A stretch of 64,000 nucleotides of DNA from Candidatus Vecturithrix granuli (lineage in GTDB: Bacteria > Moduliflexota > Moduliflexia > Moduliflexales > Moduliflexaceae). Positions 7,358 through 16,785 of this stretch are shown in pieces (position 1 is the stretch's first letter; each line of letters starts with the position of its first letter). The position numbers and the translations under genes were made by a program. The DNA lies in assembly GCA_000739535.1 (NCBI GenBank), contig DF820464.1:31572-95571 (forward strand), in the 5' to 3' direction. The notes beneath the pieces were generated by a model. The model saw nothing but the letters and a program-made list of their open reading frames with translations, was not told the DNA's origin and searched no databases.

Positions 7358-8545
7358 CTATCTCAGTTCCTTGACGATAACTTCACTGAGGGTTTTGATC
7401 GCTCGATCAATCGTGGCTTCATCGCTCATGGTGTAATTCAAGCGCATAGTCGCCAACCCCTCGCCAGGTTGGGTATAGAAATATTTGCCAGGGACAAAGG
7501 CGACTTTTTTCTCGATCGCCTTCCAGTATAATTCTTCAGCGTCAATCCCTTGCGGTCCTTCAGCCCAGATAAACATCCCTCCTTCGGGCTTTGACCACAT
7601 AAAATTATTGGGAAAATACTTATCTAAGGCGGTCAACATCGCCTCTTGTTTGGGGCGATACAGGTTCACAATTTTAGGAAGCTGCTGATCTAAATAGCTG
7701 CCGGCAAGATATTCTGCCGCTAAGGCCTGGCTAAACGTGTTTGTGTGTAAATCCACACCTTGCTTGACAATCACCATCCAGCGGCTGATCGCCGGCGGGC
7801 CCACGTAGAATCCGATTCTGAGTCCTGGCGCAAACACTTTGGAGAGCGTGCTGATATAAAGCACATGTTCTGGGGCAAAGGTTCGAATCGGCGGTAAGTT
7901 TTCGCCGCGATAGCGTAACGCGCTATACGGATCATCTTCGATCAGCAAAGCCTCATATTGTTGAACGATTTCGGCAATGCGTTTTCTACGGGCTACGGGA
8001 ATCGTTCTGCCGGTCGGATTTTGAAAGGTCGGTACTAAGTAGATAAACTTGACCTTGTGCGTTTGTACGACTTGCTCCAGCGACTCCGGAATCAGGCCGT
8101 CATCATCGGTATCCATCCGAACATATTCCGGCTCATACGGATTAAACGCCTGAAGTGCGCCAAGATAGGTCGGCGCTTCCACCGCGATTTTGTCGCCTTT
8201 GGCAATCAGGACTTTGGCGACGGCATCCAACACGCCCTGAGATCCGCTGGCAATCATAATTTCATCGGCGGTCGCCTGAATGCCTTTTTGAGCTAAATAA
8301 GTAACCAGGGCTGTGCGTAAAGGTGGAAAGCCTTCGGTCAGATCGTATTGAAACGCGCCTGAGGCATATTTATCGATCACTTTCGCGGTCAGTTCCCCCA
8401 TAATCTCCATCGGAAAACTTTCCGGCGCCGGAATACCTCCGGCCAAGGATACCATTCCTGGCTGCGACACCACTTTAAGAATTTCACGAATCGCGCTTGC
8501 GCCCATTGTTTTCGTACGGTCTGCCAGTAAATGTGTAAAATCCAT
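7358..8545 (-). CDS. PLP-dependent aminotransferase, class I/II (2-aminoadipate/MocR-type fold)
   Basis: 395 residues of fold-type I transaminase: substrate-side LAGGIPAPESFP, YDLTEGFPPLRTAL, the PLP-ring motif ASGSQGVLDAVAKVL, QNPTGRT, EDDPYSALRY, and the Schiff-base lysine in STLSKVFAPGLRIGF. The closest well-known group is the LysN/2-aminoadipate transaminase family. The exact substrate is uncertain. The start is ATG 8545, with AGGAGG seven bases upstream. The 16-codon in-frame extension beyond it (MRETGVSRYIF...) is translated from a palindromic repeat and should not be annotated as protein. Confidence 0.9.
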   Translation of the reverse strand: MDFTHLLADRTKTMGASAIREILKVVSQPGMVSLAGGIPAPESFPMEIMGELTAKVIDKYASGAFQYDLTEGFPPLRTALVTYLAQKGIQATADEIMIASGSQGVLDAVAKVLIAKGDKIAVEAPTYLGALQAFNPYEPEYVRMDTDDDGLIPESLEQVVQTHKVKFIYLVPTFQNPTGRTIPVARRKRIAEIVQQYEALLIEDDPYSALRYRGENLPPIRTFAPEHVLYISTLSKVFAPGLRIGFYVGPPAISRWMVIVKQGVDLHTNTFSQALAAEYLAGSYLDQQLPKIVNLYRPKQEAMLTALDKYFPNNFMWSKPEGGMFIWAEGPQGIDAEELYWKAIEKKVAFVPGKYFYTQPGEGLATMRLNYTMSDEATIDRAIKTLSEVIVKELR

Positions 8546-8565
8546 GTAAATTCCTCCTATGAAAA

Positions 8566-8630
8566 TGTAGCGCGAAACTCCAGTTTCGCGCATTATTGAT
8601 AGCCGCGAAACTGGAGTTTCGCGCTACATC
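8566..8630. repeat. Family A palindromic repeat, copy 1
   Basis: About 65 bp. TAGCGCGAAACTCCAG-TTTCGCG and its reverse complement flank a short centre (CATTATTGATAG). Each arm is itself a hairpin. Near-identical copies lie at 9814-9880 and 51866-51925. Confidence 0.85.
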
Positions 8631-8636
8631 GTCTGT

Positions 8637-9023
8637 TCATTCTTTTTTTCTATAGACCATGCCCTGAAAAATCGCAATGAGTTCCCCCTGTTCATTGCTG
8701 ACATGCACTGTGTAGGTTGCCAGTTTCGAATTCAGGGATGTCTCTTTGGCTTCAGCGACTAATAGCCCTTCAGTAACGGCCTTGACGTATGAAATATGCG
8801 CATTAATCGCCACCGCCACCGGCCCATGGGCATTTGACGCCACCGCAAACGCAAAATCAGCCAATGTAAAAATCACGCCGCCATGCACGGTACGAACCGC
8901 ATTCAAGTGCTTTTCAGTAATGCTCAATTGCACTTTGGCGTATCCTGCTGAGGCTTCCAGCAGTTCAATGCCTACGTGCTGGGCAAAAATATCTTGTTGT
9001 GCAAATTGTTGCATCGTCTGCAT
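8637..9023 (-). CDS. PaaI-type hotdog-fold thioesterase
   Basis: 128 residues. The hotdog core motif is HLNAVRTVHGGVIFTLADFAFAVASN (catalytic Asp in TLAD, HGG turn), with strand segments AVAINAHISYVKAV and LIAIFQGMVYRK. The family hydrolyses acyl-CoA thioesters, classically phenylacetyl-CoA derivatives. No phenylacetate genes are nearby, so the substrate is open. It sits four bases downstream of the DUF362 gene, so the two are probably one transcript. Confidence 0.85.
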   Translation of the reverse strand: MQTMQQFAQQDIFAQHVGIELLEASAGYAKVQLSITEKHLNAVRTVHGGVIFTLADFAFAVASNAHGPVAVAINAHISYVKAVTEGLLVAEAKETSLNSKLATYTVHVSNEQGELIAIFQGMVYRKKE

Positions 9024-9027
9024 AGTT

Positions 9028-9798
9028 CTACGCTTTCCGATTCACGGCCAGATGAGCAATTTTTTGCCAATTCAGCCCCAGAAGTTTTGCGGCTTCGCGG
9101 TCAACCTCAACCGGATTATACCCGGCCACAATTTTTTTCACCGGCGGCGAACAATGCGCGCCGCCCAGATGAAAATCGGCCAACCCCACACTGGCATCCA
9201 TAATTGACAAATCGGGCGTGCGATATGTGTTTAAATCAATGATGGCTTGCTGCATTTTATGATGAAATACCGCTTTTTTCCAACTGCCAAAACGACCGGC
9301 GTAATGTTCAGGCGGCGCAAACCCGATCATATTTTTCAGCGTGCCGGTCATGGTCGCCAGAGAATGGGCTTTTAACACCGGGACGGAAATAAGATAGTGC
9401 GTAAAGGCAATCTCCGGCAGATATATTTCCGGGAAAACCTGACAATTCGAGTTTTCCAGGCGTCGCAGCGGCGCGGTATTCAGATCAATCAATTTGATCC
9501 CATAGCGTTTAGATAATTCGGTGTAGCCAAGTCGCTGGAATACTTCAGGGGTATCCAGCGAGGCATCGCCAACGCCTTCGGCAATAACAATCTCTGCTTG
9601 CGAGCACCTCCGTACATATTTCACGATCGCCTCGCAACAGGCGACGGCAGTGGTCACCGGATGGGGCGAGGCATTCACCAGGTTCAGTTTAATCAATACG
9701 GCTGCTTGCTGAACCACTACCTCCTTGGCTCCCAACAAATCAAGAGCCTGGGTGATGGATACATCATAAGATTCAAAATCAACGATAACAAGACTCAT
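9028..9798 (-). CDS. DUF362-domain protein
   Basis: 256 residues. It matches the DUF362 pattern: IKLNLVNASPHPVTTAVACC at about 48-67, VIAEGVGDASLDT, ISVPVLKAHSLATMTGTLKN and an NPVEVDREAAKLLGL tail. Members are often iron-sulfur or phosphate-metabolism associated, but the role is unsettled. This copy has no ferredoxin domain. The start is ATG 9798, with a GGGGAGG site. The upstream in-frame MRETGVSRYIF comes from the repeat at 9814-9880, exactly as for the aminotransferase. Confidence 0.8.
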   Translation of the reverse strand: MSLVIVDFESYDVSITQALDLLGAKEVVVQQAAVLIKLNLVNASPHPVTTAVACCEAIVKYVRRCSQAEIVIAEGVGDASLDTPEVFQRLGYTELSKRYGIKLIDLNTAPLRRLENSNCQVFPEIYLPEIAFTHYLISVPVLKAHSLATMTGTLKNMIGFAPPEHYAGRFGSWKKAVFHHKMQQAIIDLNTYRTPDLSIMDASVGLADFHLGGAHCSPPVKKIVAGYNPVEVDREAAKLLGLNWQKIAHLAVNRKA

Positions 9799-9813
9799 AT
9801 TTCCTCCCCTGAA

Positions 9814-9880
9814 AATGTAGCGCGAAACTCCAGTTTCGCGCATCGTTGATAGCCGCGAAACTGGAGTTTCGCGCTACATC
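9814..9880. repeat. Family A palindromic repeat, copy 2
   Basis: Same arms as copy 1 (GTAGCGCGAAACTCCAG...CTGGAGTTTCGCGCTAC), with centre CATCGTTGATAG. It lies immediately upstream of the ribosome binding site of the DUF362 gene. Confidence 0.85.
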
Positions 9881-9952
9881 CATCTCCCCTGACCATAAAA
9901 TTTTTATTCGCCGTGGTGCGCTCGCCACAACACATGAATAACTCCATAAAAA

Positions 9953-11113
9953 TTATCGTGTCGAGGAACTCTGGATTCGCAGTCCCGTTGTTTTGTCAAA
10001 TACATGATAGGCTTTAAAGCGGATACCTAATTCATCACGGGGGGTAATACGGGTATTGAACGGGAGACTGGCATACATTTCATCATTACCTGCCTTAACG
10101 CACAGAATGGTCACGTTTTTAATCGGATTATGGCGAACATCAATCACACGCGCTCTTAGGGACGTTTCGGATATTTGCCCTTGATCACAAACTTCAATAT
10201 CTTCCGAACGCACGCCGATAACCATTCCGTTCAATTCCTGCGCAATGAATGCTCCATCGAGAAAATTTATCGCTGGCGTTTCGCTGTCGAAATTGAGAAA
10301 TCCGGCCACAAACATGCTATGCGGCTGCGCATAGATTTCTTCCGGCGTTCCGACCTGTTCGATTCGACCGATATTCATAATCGCCAGGAGATCCGCCAGG
10401 ATCATCGCTTCTTGCTGATCATGAGTCACATAGACGGTCGTGATGTGAAAATGGCGCAAAAGTTTTTTCAAGTGCAAGCGATACTTTTCGCGCAACGGCT
10501 GGTCAAGATTGGAAAACGGCTCATCCAATAAAAACAATTTCGGCTCCCGGGTGATACATCGTCCGATTGCCACACGCTGCTTTTCGCCGCCGGAGAGGTG
10601 CGCCGGTTTTTTATCCAATAAATAGTCAATATCAACTCCCAGGAGTTCACTGGTCTTCTGATATTTTTCCTGCGCGACCAGATCAAGCTCCGGCGTATGT
10701 TTCTGAAAACGAAAATAGGATAGTATATTGTTTTTCGCGGTAAAGTGCGGATACAAGGCATAATTCTGAAACACCATGCCAATTTGTCGTTCCCCGGGCG
10801 GAATGTCTTTGACATCAACGCCGTCATACAGCACGTTGCCGCTTTCCGGACGCATGAGTCCGGCAATAATCCGCAGCAACGTCGTTTTGCCGCATCCGCT
10901 TGGCCCCAGAATGACCATAGTTTTGCCATCTGGGATCGTCAGATTCAAATTGTCTATGGCAAACGCCCCTTTCGGGACATTGCTCGTCATCTCGGTCTGC
11001 ATATTTTTTACCAGGCGCGCGACCATTGCAAACGGGTTGACGACTTCTTCAACATGCGCTTTGGCGTTATGACCAAAATGCTGGCAGATATTTTGTAATT
11101 CAATGGTGGCCAT
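9953..11113 (-). CDS. ABC transporter ATP-binding protein, MalK/UgpC type, without adjacent permease
   Basis: 386 residues. Walker A is LGPSGCGKTTLLR, the Q-loop FQNYALYPHF, the signature LSGGEKQRVAIGR, Walker B LFLLDEPFSN and the H-loop VYVTHDQQEA. A C-terminal TOBE-like region (VIGVRSEDIEVCD onward) is typical of sugar importers. An extra stretch of about 32 residues (HNAKAHVEEVVNPFAM...) lies between the first strand and the AIDNLNL strand, where MalK proteins have only about five. No permease or binding protein is within the window. It may energise permeases encoded elsewhere. Confidence 0.85.
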   Translation of the reverse strand: MATIELQNICQHFGHNAKAHVEEVVNPFAMVARLVKNMQTEMTSNVPKGAFAIDNLNLTIPDGKTMVILGPSGCGKTTLLRIIAGLMRPESGNVLYDGVDVKDIPPGERQIGMVFQNYALYPHFTAKNNILSYFRFQKHTPELDLVAQEKYQKTSELLGVDIDYLLDKKPAHLSGGEKQRVAIGRCITREPKLFLLDEPFSNLDQPLREKYRLHLKKLLRHFHITTVYVTHDQQEAMILADLLAIMNIGRIEQVGTPEEIYAQPHSMFVAGFLNFDSETPAINFLDGAFIAQELNGMVIGVRSEDIEVCDQGQISETSLRARVIDVRHNPIKNVTILCVKAGNDEMYASLPFNTRITPRDELGIRFKAYHVFDKTTGLRIQSSSTR

Positions 11114-11281
11114 TCTCTGACTCCTTCAAAACCATCCGACAAATACTTACACGCCTGAAACCGGCAAATTCATTTCTGGGAAGCTATGGAATGTTGCGTG
11201 CAGAAGGTTGTCAAGGAAACTCGCTCATGATTTACGGGAGATTGGCAAGCATATATCCAGCAACCATCTGAAACAAAGTCA

Positions 11282-12055
11282 TTACACGGTATCCCAGATA
11301 TTTTCAATGCTCACCTCTTGAACCGCAATGTTCTGTTGTACAATCGTGATTTCACGAGCAATAGCCTTGCCAGGAGAATTATCGCAGGCGAGGATATAGG
11401 GAATGCCCAACGTATTCACCCACATTTTGGAAACGTGATGATGACCAAACAGCACCAGATGGACACGTTTATAGAGAATCCGCATCAATTCCTTTGCATC
11501 AAGCAGCTTTCGCAGTGGATCCGTATGTAAAAACGGATGATGATGAAAGAAGACGACCACGATCATATCGGAGATCTCGGGATCGGAAAGCAAAGAATTG
11601 AGCGCGGTAAGCTGGGTTGCGCCAACCTGCCCGCAGGCAAAGTCAAAGGGCGAGAGGGTTTCCAGATTCGTATCCAGCGCAATGAGAAGAATCTGTTGTT
11701 CTTCTTCCTGAAGCAGGTGTAACACCGGTAAATTATCGCCGCTAAATGTTCCTCTTTGCTGCAAAGGAATGGCTAACATCCGGTCAAAGCGCTCTGCGCG
11801 TTCGCGGCTGAACAAGTTGCCTTTAGCCCCGAAATCATGGTTCCCCGGGCAGATAAAAATCCGCCCTACAAACGGAGCTAAGGCTTGATAGGCTTGTTCG
11901 TACTGAATTTCATGTCCATCATCGGTAATATCACCGGTGATAATCAAGTAATGAAAGGGATAGTGTTCACGTATCATGTCAAGAGTTGTGAGGATATCTC
12001 GGTTATATTCCGGATGGCTGCGAAAATGGAGATCGCTGAGGTGCAGAAATTTCAT
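11282..12055 (-). CDS. Calcineurin-like metallophosphoesterase (CpdA/3',5'-cAMP phosphodiesterase-like)
   Basis: 257 residues with the full metallophosphoesterase signature: DLHF at 7-10, GDITDDG near 42, GNHDFG near 76, FFHHHPF near 164 and FGHHHVS near 199. These provide ligands for a two-metal centre. Similarity is to cytoplasmic CpdA/Icc-type enzymes; the substrate may be a cyclic nucleotide or another phosphodiester. The start at 12055 (MKFLHLSDLHF) is preferred, because the upstream in-frame residues run into a 187-bp inverted repeat. No strong ribosome binding site is visible. Confidence 0.85.
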   Translation of the reverse strand: MKFLHLSDLHFRSHPEYNRDILTTLDMIREHYPFHYLIITGDITDDGHEIQYEQAYQALAPFVGRIFICPGNHDFGAKGNLFSRERAERFDRMLAIPLQQRGTFSGDNLPVLHLLQEEEQQILLIALDTNLETLSPFDFACGQVGATQLTALNSLLSDPEISDMIVVVFFHHHPFLHTDPLRKLLDAKELMRILYKRVHLVLFGHHHVSKMWVNTLGIPYILACDNSPGKAIAREITIVQQNIAVQEVSIENIWDTV

Positions 12056-12068
12056 CGAAAGTTTTTTG

Positions 12069-12255
12069 GCCCGCGAAACACGCGAAATACGCAAATTTTT
12101 TTATGGGGGACTACACAGAAAAGAGATAAGGAGAAGGATAGAGTTTTTTTGATGCTTGATGCCCTCAGAACCTTCTTTTCTTATCTCTTTTCCGTGTAGT
12201 CCCCCAATTTTCCCAGAAGAGCGTTTTTTTCGCGTATTTCGCGTGTTTCGCGGGC
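12069..12255. repeat. 187-bp inverted-repeat element
   Basis: The outer 24-nt arms (12069-12092 and 12232-12255) are perfect reverse complements. Inner arms (12105-12137 and 12171-12205, the latter ending CCGTGTAGTCCCCC) pair with a few mismatches, leaving a loop of about 33 bases. No ORF is inside. The form is that of a non-autonomous palindromic or MITE-like element inserted between two minus-strand genes. Confidence 0.75.
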
Positions 12256-12263
12256 TAAATCAG

Positions 12264-13352
12264 CTATTCATCGAGAAGATACTGCATTTTATGTCGAAAC
12301 ACGGCGATGTCGAATTGCTGGGCATAATGTTGAATATTCGCGCTCTCAAAGCGGCTGGCGTCAAATTGGCGAACTGCTTGTACTAAAGCCGCTGCGGTTT
12401 TCGGAAAGAAAAATTGTCCGGTCTGTTTCGTGACGGTTTCCAAAGCACCGCCGCCGCGATAGGCGATGATCGGACGACCTGAAGCCTGAGCTTCAACAGG
12501 CGTAATGCCAAAATCCTCTTCTCCGGGGAAAATCAACGCCTGGCATTGGGAAAGGTGTTCACGCACTACCTCGTCAGGTTGGCGGCCTAGAAATATGATG
12601 TTGGGTTTTGCCAGTTCTTGTAATTTCCTGCGTTCCGTTCCATCGCCAATCACGATAAGCGGTAAACCTAACTTGTTGAACGCCTGCACCGCCAGATCAA
12701 TGCGTTTATACGGTTCCAGGCGTGAAACGACCAGAAAATACGGTTCCAGTGTATCTGAAATCCTAAAAACGGAGGTATCAACCGGCGGATAAATCACTAC
12801 TGATTCGCGTCGGTAATATTTCCAAATCCGTTGTGCAACATAGCGGGAAATCGCAATGAACGTGTCCACGCGCTCGCTGCTCAGGGTATCCCACACACGC
12901 ATATAGGTCAACAGAGGCGGAATGCAGAAGCGTGCCAGGCGACTCTGCCAACTGGTTTCCAGATAGTCATGATATATGTCCCAGGCGTAACGCAAGGGGG
13001 TATAACAATAACAGAGGTGGCGCGTCTCCGGCGATGTAAGTATGCCTTTCGCTACAGAATGGCTGCAACTCAACACGACATCGTAATCGCGCAAATCAAG
13101 CTGTTCGACCGCGGTCGGCATAAATGGCAGATAGGCTTTATATTTTGTTTTGCCCCAGGGAAAGCGTTGGACGAATGATGTCTGAATGTCAAACTCACGA
13201 AAATACTCTGGCATCCGGTCTTTATTATATACCGTCGTATAAATCGGCGATTGCGGGAACATCTCATGAAGTACCGTGAGCACCCATTCAGCCCCCCCAC
13301 GCCCGCCATACGTGGCTAACCCATCATGCACAATCGCAAGCTTCATGTTCAT
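12264..13352 (-). CDS. Glycosyltransferase family 4
   Basis: 362 residues of GT-B fold. The N-terminal acceptor domain begins KLAIVHDGLATYGGRGGAEW. The C-terminal donor domain carries YFLVVSRLEPYKRIDLAVQA, a phosphate-binding IVIGDGTE and the EX7E-like segment FPGEEDFGITPVEAQASGRP. It uses a nucleotide-sugar to extend a glycan on the cytoplasmic side. Its ATG overlaps the TGA of the radical-SAM gene (ATGA, 13349-13352), so it is the distal gene of the polysaccharide operon. Sugar specificity is not predictable. Confidence 0.9.
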   Translation of the reverse strand: MNMKLAIVHDGLATYGGRGGAEWVLTVLHEMFPQSPIYTTVYNKDRMPEYFREFDIQTSFVQRFPWGKTKYKAYLPFMPTAVEQLDLRDYDVVLSCSHSVAKGILTSPETRHLCYCYTPLRYAWDIYHDYLETSWQSRLARFCIPPLLTYMRVWDTLSSERVDTFIAISRYVAQRIWKYYRRESVVIYPPVDTSVFRISDTLEPYFLVVSRLEPYKRIDLAVQAFNKLGLPLIVIGDGTERRKLQELAKPNIIFLGRQPDEVVREHLSQCQALIFPGEEDFGITPVEAQASGRPIIAYRGGGALETVTKQTGQFFFPKTAAALVQAVRQFDASRFESANIQHYAQQFDIAVFRHKMQYLLDE

Positions 13353-14782
13353 TTCATAATATACCTGAAAGTAGTTTCCGCTGTTCTCCGAATCAGTCTA
13401 TTATGCAGCAATAGCTCCTGTAACCAATCATGCACAAAAAGAGAGGCGGCGAGGCTGCCTGCTACCCCAAAGCGTTTGAGTTTACGCTGCATGGCTGCTT
13501 TGCGGATGTGTTTGCGGATGCGGTGCGCTTTGTGTAAAATCTGGATACGCGCTTCACGCGGAAACTCAGGCGTTTCAAATAATGGAATCGTATCCCAATG
13601 TGAGGCATTATTCAAATATTCTTCAGGAGAGACAAGCAAATACTGCTGGGTTGTCAGCCATTCATAGATTGCCGTGTTGGGAAAGGGGATCAGGTTGTAA
13701 AATTTGGCGTCGAATACCGGATATTTTTGGGCAAAGCGTAAAGAATTTTCAACCTCTTGCGGCCCTTCTCCCGGAAGGCCCAGAATAAAAAACAGAGTCA
13801 CGTCATAACCGATGACGCAGGCGTCTTTAACCGCCTGTTCGATCTGTTCCAGATGTTCCCCTTTTTTAATTGTTTGTAAAATGTGCTCATTCGCACTTTC
13901 CACGCCAAAGGACACAAAGCGAAAACCGACCTCATACATGCGGCTAAGTAGGGCGTAATCCACGTGATCGGCGCGGATGCCGTTGCCGCAGCGAAAGCGG
14001 AAACCGTGTAATCCCCGTTGCTCAATCGCATCGCAGATCGCATATACTCGTTCCGACCGCATGGCAAAATTGTCGTCCAGAATCAAAATATCGCGATACC
14101 CCTTTTCATGCCAATAGGCTAATTCCGCAATCACATGTTCTGCGCTGCGAAAACGCATGGTACGGCCAATGGTGGTTTTTACCGGACAAAACTTGCAAGA
14201 GTAAGGACAGCCGCGCGACGTGATAATCCCAATTTCTCGCGCCACATATTTCTGTAATTCAAATTGCTTGTATCTGGGAAACGGGATGCGATCAAGATCA
14301 AGAATAAATTCTCGGTCCCCGGTATAGACAATCTCATGCGACGCTGTCCGATAGAGCACGCCCTTGATCTGTTCCGGCGGCTTTCCCTGGCACAATTCAA
14401 TGATGGTTTCATCACCCTCAAGGGTAACGCCGTAATCAATCGCCCGGCATTCCGCCAACGCCTGTGCGCGCATGGTGGAAATATGCGGACCGCCAGCGAC
14501 AATCGGCATGTTGGGGAAATGCTGTTTGATGGTCTGCATGATGTTATACACGGATTGGTGGAACAAAGAGGTCATGCTGACGCCGATCAAATCGGGCTGA
14601 AATGCTGCGATCTTTGCCAATACCTGTTTCAGCGAGTAACCAAGACTCATATCAAGGATTTGATGCTCAATCCCTTGCTGTTGCAGCATTTCCGAAAGAT
14701 AGCCCAGGCCGATAGGTGGGCGAATCGCGCCCCATGCGCTGTCGTAGGTCGGTGGATAAATCAATGAAATTCGTTGAGCCAT
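13349..14782 (-). CDS. B12-binding-domain radical SAM protein
   Basis: 477 residues. The N-terminal cobalamin-binding Rossmann region (about 1-140; PPIGLGYLSEML, VSMTSLFHQS, PIVAGGPH) is followed by a radical SAM barrel with Cys192-x3-Cys196-x2-Cys199 in TSRGCPYSCKFCP, a GG-like VSFGVESANE and LFFILGLPGEG. Such enzymes methylate or rearrange unactivated carbons. Placed inside a glycan cluster, it probably modifies a sugar or lipid carrier. The C-terminal basic helical tail (HRIRKHIRKAAMQRKLKRFG) may bind membrane or nucleic acid. It overlaps the downstream GT4 gene. Confidence 0.9.
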   Translation of the reverse strand: MAQRISLIYPPTYDSAWGAIRPPIGLGYLSEMLQQQGIEHQILDMSLGYSLKQVLAKIAAFQPDLIGVSMTSLFHQSVYNIMQTIKQHFPNMPIVAGGPHISTMRAQALAECRAIDYGVTLEGDETIIELCQGKPPEQIKGVLYRTASHEIVYTGDREFILDLDRIPFPRYKQFELQKYVAREIGIITSRGCPYSCKFCPVKTTIGRTMRFRSAEHVIAELAYWHEKGYRDILILDDNFAMRSERVYAICDAIEQRGLHGFRFRCGNGIRADHVDYALLSRMYEVGFRFVSFGVESANEHILQTIKKGEHLEQIEQAVKDACVIGYDVTLFFILGLPGEGPQEVENSLRFAQKYPVFDAKFYNLIPFPNTAIYEWLTTQQYLLVSPEEYLNNASHWDTIPLFETPEFPREARIQILHKAHRIRKHIRKAAMQRKLKRFGVAGSLAASLFVHDWLQELLLHNRLIRRTAETTFRYIMK

Positions 14783-14806
14783 AAGAAAAATCTCTGCCAG
14801 GATGAT

Positions 14807-15691
14807 TTATGAATGATAACGACACAAACAATCTAAGGATTGGCGCTCTCGCACTTCTCGAATAAGCTGCGGAATATCCAGGACGCGCCTGGTATGTACA
14901 GGTTGAAAGGTATATCCAAGATACTGCAAAGCTGCCAGAAGTTCCTCTAAGGTATCACCGATATAGTGTAACATACATTCTGAGAGTTCGATAATGATCA
15001 CTGGCGTATATCGTGAAATTGTCTGTGTTCCGCCTTTGATAATTTTGAGTTCATAACCGTCAACATCAATTTTTAACAAATCTATTCGGGTGATTTTGTG
15101 TTCCTGGACATAACCGTCAAGAGTTTGAAAGAAAATATGCTGTTCAGTAGCATTTTTACTACGGCCGTTTTTAATATCCCAACTTGCTGTAAAGGCCATC
15201 GTATCCAAAGAGCCTGTCGGTGTGAGGATTTGAGAACCTGCTTGATCTGACAACGCAATCTTTTCAAAAAACATGTTGCGAAAATTATTCAGGCTGTGAT
15301 TGTGCAGTAACTTGTTAAAAGCATAATCCGTTGGTTCAAAGCAATAGACTTTTCCTGCTCCTGTGTGCAATAATTTGGCAATCTCAAACGAGTGCGCACC
15401 GATATTTGCGCCAATTTCAAACACGATCATGTCGGGCCGGATGCACTGTTGCAGGCATTTCAAAGTCTCAAATTCATAAACTCCTGAATAATACAAACTG
15501 GCTTCGATAGCTTCGGAAAGGTCTAATTCATAGGTAATTCCATCAATTTCTTTGGTTATAATTTTGCCGTAATTGCGCTGCATGAATCGTTTCATCCCCT
15601 GCTGATAGATAAACGCTCTCAGGCCATGAAATGCGCGTGTTTCCTTGAGAGGAAGGTGATAGGCAAGAATTTTAAGCAGTTTCAGCAGCAT
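14807..15691 (-). CDS. FkbM-family methyltransferase
   Basis: About 294 residues. The SAM-binding core is VFEIGANIGAHSFEIAKLL with the acidic strand end VYCFEPTDYAFNKLLHN. The FkbM pattern LKIDVDGYELKIIKGG follows. FkbM enzymes O-methylate sugars and polyketides. The start MLLKLLKIL at 15691 is preferred to a longer frame from 15748, which would overlap the upstream glycosyltransferase by 77 bases; the chosen start overlaps it by 20. It probably caps or decorates the polysaccharide made by this cluster. Confidence 0.85.
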   Translation of the reverse strand: MLLKLLKILAYHLPLKETRAFHGLRAFIYQQGMKRFMQRNYGKIITKEIDGITYELDLSEAIEASLYYSGVYEFETLKCLQQCIRPDMIVFEIGANIGAHSFEIAKLLHTGAGKVYCFEPTDYAFNKLLHNHSLNNFRNMFFEKIALSDQAGSQILTPTGSLDTMAFTASWDIKNGRSKNATEQHIFFQTLDGYVQEHKITRIDLLKIDVDGYELKIIKGGTQTISRYTPVIIIELSECMLHYIGDTLEELLAALQYLGYTFQPVHTRRVLDIPQLIREVRERQSLDCLCRYHS

Positions 15692-16775
15692 CTTGATAAA
15701 CCTTGAGCAGTTGTCGTGCGGAGGTTTCCCAGGAAAATTGCTGCGCACGAGTGAGTCCTTTGTTTTTAAGCGTCTGCCACAAATTCTCGTTGGTCAAGAC
15801 GGAACAGATGGCATCAGCAAGGGCTGAGATATTTTCAGGCTGCACCTGAATCGCTGCGTCGCCAACGACTTCGGGTAACGACGCGGCGTTTGAACAGATC
15901 ACCGGAACGCCGCAGGCCATGGCTTCGAGCGGCGGCAACCCAAATCCTTCGTAGCGTGAAGGAAAGGCAAACAGACGCGCCCCGCGATACAAGTCGAATA
16001 AGTCCTCATCAGGCACAAAATCTGTAAAAAGAATACGCTTGCCGCAATCAAATTGCTCTGCGGCGTCATACAGGGCTTTTTGGCGTGGATCTTTTTTTCC
16101 GGCAATCACAAGCTGAAAGTTCTGATGTATCTCGCGTTGAGCCATGTACGCTCGCATGAGGATCATCACATTTTTATAGGCATGGTGCTTGCCAACATAC
16201 AAAATATAGGGTTGGATAATGTCATATTGAGCAAGAAGCGCGGGATTGGGTTCGCCCGGAAATGCCCGTTCATCTGCGGCCGGCAAAATGACACGGATTT
16301 TTTCCGCCGGCAGTCGAAAATAGTATTGCAAATCCTGTTTGGAATATTCCGAATCTGTCACTACGACTCTGGCACGTTTTGTGCTGTGGGCAAGCATCGC
16401 CCGGGCATAATAATGCGCAAGCCGCGAAGGACATTGTTCTGGATATAAAAAATAGATGAGGTCGTGAACCGTCACGATATAGGGCGCAGGCGAACATACA
16501 GGCAAATCGAAATTCGGATAGTGCATGATATCAGACTGACAACGTCTGATTTCCAGGGGCAGCCAATATTGTTCCCTCAGCGAGTATAAGGGTACGGATA
16601 TTTTCAAGGAAACGGCTGTAAAATTTTCTTGCGTCAATGCAAAACGCTCTCCCTTGTTCAGAAACAGGAAATATTCATTCTGTCGGTCAAGACGCGCAAG
16701 CTGTCGCAGCAGATTGCGTAAATACCGTCCGATTCCCGTATTATTGACCATTCTGGCGTCAATTCCGATGCGCAT
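15672..16775 (-). CDS. Glycosyltransferase family 4
   Basis: About 367 residues beginning [19 protein letters not shown], the usual N-terminus of the mannosyltransferase-like GT4 group. The donor half has [36 protein letters not shown] and [21 protein letters not shown] (EX7E motif). AAGGGG lies upstream of the ATG at 16775; a longer frame to 16793 overlaps the preceding stop codon. It is part of the polysaccharide operon, followed by FkbM. Confidence 0.9.
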   Translation of the reverse strand: MRIGIDARMVNNTGIGRYLRNLLRQLARLDRQNEYFLFLNKGERFALTQENFTAVSLKISVPLYSLREQYWLPLEIRRCQSDIMHYPNFDLPVCSPAPYIVTVHDLIYFLYPEQCPSRLAHYYARAMLAHSTKRARVVVTDSEYSKQDLQYYFRLPAEKIRVILPAADERAFPGEPNPALLAQYDIIQPYILYVGKHHAYKNVMILMRAYMAQREIHQNFQLVIAGKKDPRQKALYDAAEQFDCGKRILFTDFVPDEDLFDLYRGARLFAFPSRYEGFGLPPLEAMACGVPVICSNAASLPEVVGDAAIQVQPENISALADAICSVLTNENLWQTLKNKGLTRAQQFSWETSARQLLKVYQDAAETA

Positions 16776-16785
16776 ACATGTCCCC

